Shown here one piece after another: positions 61,360 to 64,000 of a stretch of DNA of 64,000 nt (position 1 is the first letter of the stretch; each line of letters opens with the position of its first letter). Origin of the DNA: Athripsodes cinereus (Eukaryota > Arthropoda > Insecta > Trichoptera > Leptoceridae). The stretch is taken from positions 12,689,684-12,753,683 of the forward strand of contig OX388328.1 in assembly GCA_947579605.1 (NCBI GenBank). The letters are read 5' to 3'. The notes beneath the pieces were generated by a model. It was not told the origin of the DNA, searched no databases, and saw only the letters and a program-made list of their open reading frames with translations. The position numbers were made by a program, and so were the translations under genes.

Positions 61360-61775
61360 TTGATCTCTCACTTTTTTCCGCAAGTTTTCTAGTGTTCTAC
61401 TGTAAAAGGTAGGGGTGTCCGTTCGTTAAAATGAATGTTCTTTTTCCATATAAACTAGGTGAATACTTTATAACCGCTTTTTACTTGACAAGCATTAGAG
61501 AAACTTGTACCCTCTGTGCTAACTTGCTCCCTTCAATAATTGTGTTCATAGATATTTTTTTAAATTTCGAATCTTTTATAGCTGTGAGTGTCTTGTAGAA
61601 GGCAGGTGCTAAAAAAATTAAGACATTTTACGTCATAAATTCAGCAGTAATAAGGTTTGCCATCCATCGCACTGAATGTCTTAACCTTTTGTTACCCCGG
61701 AGAGAACAGCTTGCATCTTTTTAACATACGGCTTTACTACTGGTTTCCCTACTTCTAGAGCATAGCGTGATGATA
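61360..61775 (+). repeat. Repeat G copy with internal insertion
   Basis: ATTGATCTCTCACTTTTTTC and TTTTCTAGTGTTCTACTGTA, an insertion at about 61415-61575, then GTGAGTGTCTTGTAGAAGGC, CATCGCACTGAATGTCTTAA and ATAGCGTGATGATATAATAG. Confidence 0.65.
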
Positions 61776-62084
61776 TAATAGTTGCAACAATTTAGAGATA
61801 TTTTATAATAAAATTTAAATGAATTATCACCGACTGACGTTTTATGACAGCTCCAAAACAAATGTCAAACGGGACCATTCTGTTACCATAGCGACACATA
61901 CACTTAGTTAAGTGGTGTTGAACCTACTACAGTAATAGGATGTACTTGAACAAATTTTGAGAAGAATCGATAACATTCGACAAATTTAGTTGTGCACTTG
62001 TAATAATTGCAAGTACCGTTCTTTGAAATTTGACATCAGCTGTATTTTAGAACAACCTAAATTCATGTACTGCTATTACTATTT
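61776..62084. other. No gene recognised
   Basis: Spacer. Confidence 0.4.
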
Positions 62085-62420
62085 ACTACTACTATACCAT
62101 TACGGCATATTCCACAAGTGGGGTAGCCAGCAGAACAGCTACACGTAGTAAATATGAAAGCTGTCTTCTCCGTGTCATTTAAAAATTATAACATTCTAGA
62201 TGGGTGGAAAAGAGTGGAAGACCAATTCTTCGCCGGTTGCCCCACGGTAAAATTTATATTTTCATTTTTCAAATCACGGCACGAATCTTTTACATTAAGA
62301 ATATTTTTCAACAGACACCTCATCCACACAAGCAACAGACTGTGCAAACTCCCTTTTGTAAGATACAGGAAAGGTGTTCCGATGCTTACGAATCGACTTA
62401 GGCTGGTTTAAGTGCATTTT
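62085..62420 (-). repeat. Repeat G, long contiguous copy joining both halves
   Basis: ACTACTATACCATTACGGCA (tail and 3' hairpin), GTGGGGTAGCCAGCAGAACA, AAAGAGTGGAAGACCAATTC, then GACACCTCATCCACACAAGC, AACAGACTGTGCAAACTCCC and GATGCTTACGAATCGACTTA. It shows that the 5' segments listed elsewhere belong to the same repeat. The centre is deleted. Confidence 0.8.
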
Positions 62421-62544
62421 ATTCATGGTGCTTTCACCAATCCCACCAGTTCCTGTTTAATTCCATTGTGTTCGACATCTGTTGAGCATACATGTCAACT
62501 AACAGCAACCATCTTTATGATTGTGTTCGAGGCTGTTGACAATC

Positions 62545-62630
62545 TATCTTATTTTTTTGTTAGCACGGAGAGCACAATCTGCATGTTTATTAAATGCAGT
62601 AAGTCCGTTGGATACGTGACTGTAAGAATG
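62545..62630 (+). repeat. Repeat G fragment
   Basis: TTTTTTTGTTAGCACGGAGA and GCATGTTTATTAAATGCAGT. Confidence 0.55.
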
Positions 62631-62930
62631 AATTAATGAATGGAAAAAAAAACTTAGAATTTGTTCTCTCAAAGTTCTATGTCTGAGCTTTGAACAAGAA
62701 ATATTTAATTGTAAACCTTTTCTACGTCTTTTATAGATACCAATAATCAGTTTTTTCATATAAAACAAATATCTAATAGTATTAGTAATAAACTTAAAAA
62801 AATTGTTTTTAAATATATTTATTTGTATAAGAATGTTATAATTTTTTTGCTTGACTTACAAAGTGCACAATTATTTTTATATAATTAATGTGATGTGTCC
62901 ATGTATAATATTATATATTTTATTTATCTA
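62631..62930. other. No gene recognised
   Basis: AT-rich spacer. Confidence 0.4.
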
Positions 62931-63050
62931 TCAACAATATTACGGCATCTGTCATAAATGGGTTAACCAGCATACTTATTTATGGAAATAAACACAAACT
63001 GGTTGAGTTTTACCATTTATGATAATAAGCACTGCTCAAACTCTGCTCAA
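62931..63050 (-). repeat. Repeat G 3' end, decayed
   Basis: AATATTACGGCATCTGTCAT, then AAATGGGTTAACCAGCATAC. Confidence 0.5.
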
Positions 63051-63054
63051 ATTT

Positions 63055-63212
63055 CTATATATCTATTCCCACACGCCACATCCTAAGTGGGATAGGCAGA
63101 GAGAAAGGAACGCCATGTAGATCTATTCTTATAATTATACCTTCTTCTACGTTCATACAATCTTGCATGCACGCACGTCGATTTCTCTTACTAAACCCAC
63201 AGCCGTCCTTTA
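63055..63212 (-). mobile_element. LINE family B 3' end
   Basis: CCACACGCCACATCCTAAGT and GGCAGAGAGAAAGGAACGCC, then the complement of KRNRRACMQDCMNVEE. Confidence 0.68.
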
Positions 63213-63244
63213 GAGTTTGGGACTAGCTAAATTGTGTGAAAAAT

Positions 63245-63362
63245 AAGGCTTTCAGTGTGGGTGGTAAATTCGACTTTGAGGTATTCCACCCATCCTGAAA
63301 GCCTTTATTTTAGATTGACGCGGAAAGTACGACTCGCATGTATATTACATGCGGTAGGTATA
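63245..63362 (+). repeat. Repeat G fragment
   Basis: GAGGTATTCCACCCATCCTG, AAAGCCTTTATTTTAGATTG and TATTACATGCGGTAGG. Confidence 0.6.
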
Positions 63363-63364
63363 AA

Positions 63365-63735
63365 TTAGCGATGCGATGCTGAGAAGAATGGTTGGTAAAA
63401 CGTTGCGTGATAGAGTGAGGAATGAGGATATTAGAAGAATGAGCGGATGCAAGAGGAGTGTTGTGGATAGAATGCGTGTAAATAATTTGCGATGTACAGG
63501 ACATGTGGAGCGAATGGATGATAAAAGGATGACGAAGAAGGAGTATTTATCTGAAAGAGGGGGTGCGAGAGTGCGTGGATCAAATTCTCAAGAATGACAG
63601 CGTGTTGAGTAAGAGAAACGGCGTGCGTGCATGAGGAATCGCATGAATGTAAATGAAGGGAAAGAAGTATATAAATAAAGATTAATATGGCGTTCCGTCT
63701 TCTCTGTATACCCCACTTGGGACACGTCGTGATTG
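63365..63735 (+). mobile_element. LINE family B C-terminus
   Basis: The frame to 63597 reads MLRRMVGKTLRDRVRNEDIR, RMSGCKRSVVDRMRVNNLRC, TGHVERMDDKRMTKKEYLSE, then a deletion removes the GRPRTTWLDHVD block. It ends CCCCACTTGGGACACGTCGT. Confidence 0.72.
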
Positions 63736-63754
63736 TGAGGATAGATATTATATA

Positions 63755-63832
63755 GTTGGGCTACTGGCTATACCCCACTTGTGAGATATTCCGTGATGTT
63801 ATTGATAACAATAAAATATAATATATTTATTT
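63755..63832 (+). repeat. Repeat G 3' end
   Basis: GGGCTACTGGCTATACCCCA, CTTGTGAGATATTCCGTGAT, then (ATT/ATA)-rich tail. Confidence 0.6.
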
Positions 63833-64000
63833 TTAAAAATAAAACCTGTTATTTTTGACAGGCTCGGCTCAGAACTACAACTGACTAAGTAGGTATAATA
63901 TGAAATTTGTCATTTAAAGGAAAAACTCGAAAATTAATAAATACCTAAATTTTAATAGTTGGTATGAGTAAATAGAGTGTAATAAATATTATTTATTTAT

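Noticed and set aside
121..63832. Host protein-coding genes
   Set aside because: All frames with recognisable motifs are LINE RT, LINE C-termini or piggyBac transposase; no exon chain of a cellular gene was seen, though short exons could be missed.

Overview
This window looks like a repeat-filled, AT-rich intergenic stretch of an insect nuclear genome, most probably a moth or butterfly. Evidence for Lepidoptera: frequent GTAGGTACCTAC-type words, a Lep1-type Helitron fragment (about 11219-11451) ending in CTAGT, RTE-like LINE proteins of the kind found throughout Lepidoptera, and a piggyBac-type transposon. The order is an inference. I found no host protein-coding gene. Every ORF I could recognise belongs to a transposable element.

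Layout. 1-3450: LINE 3' ends, and an RTE-like LINE (782-3097, minus) inserted into an older repeat with a 10-bp target duplication. 3886-4782: a non-autonomous hAT-like element with an 8-bp duplication. 5520-6565: a CR1/L2-type LINE fragment with a YADD reverse transcriptase. 6.5-24 kb: dozens of short 5'-truncated LINE ends, many nested (LINE V inside J and B; E2 inside N), plus palindromic MITE U. 24-40 kb: three hairpin elements carrying hammerhead-ribozyme-like cores, an RT-bearing LINE (32741-33617), a possible Harbinger-like element and a 227-bp hAT MITE. 40-53 kb: more LINE ends, two long unrecognised stretches, a 113-bp-arm palindrome with a canonical hammerhead core, and a five-copy 144-bp tandem array. 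53-64 kb: a freshly inserted LINE end with a paralogous empty site, a structurally intact piggyBac-like transposon (57048-59753), and more LINE/SINE debris.

Family labels used below (mine). A: RTE-like with (GGTAA)n tail. B: LINE end with (TATAG)n or (GATA)n tail. C: related end with (GTAT)n tail. D: end with (GAT)n tail. E/E2: RT ends, E2 with (GAA)n tail. F, L, M, V, P: other LINE ends. H, I, J: CR1-like ends with a GGCGCC-containing 3' motif. G: a non-coding repeat of about 450 bp sharing its 3' hairpin with B and C. N, U: TIR elements.

The most interesting material is (1) four 220-299 bp hairpin insertions, each with an 11-15 bp target duplication, a one-sided 40-66 bp tail and a hammerhead-like core, which together match what is known of Penelope-like element terminal repeats or metazoan retrozymes; (2) the apparently complete three-exon piggyBac-like transposon; and (3) the shared 3'-terminal hairpin joining three retroelement families that differ in their microsatellite tails.
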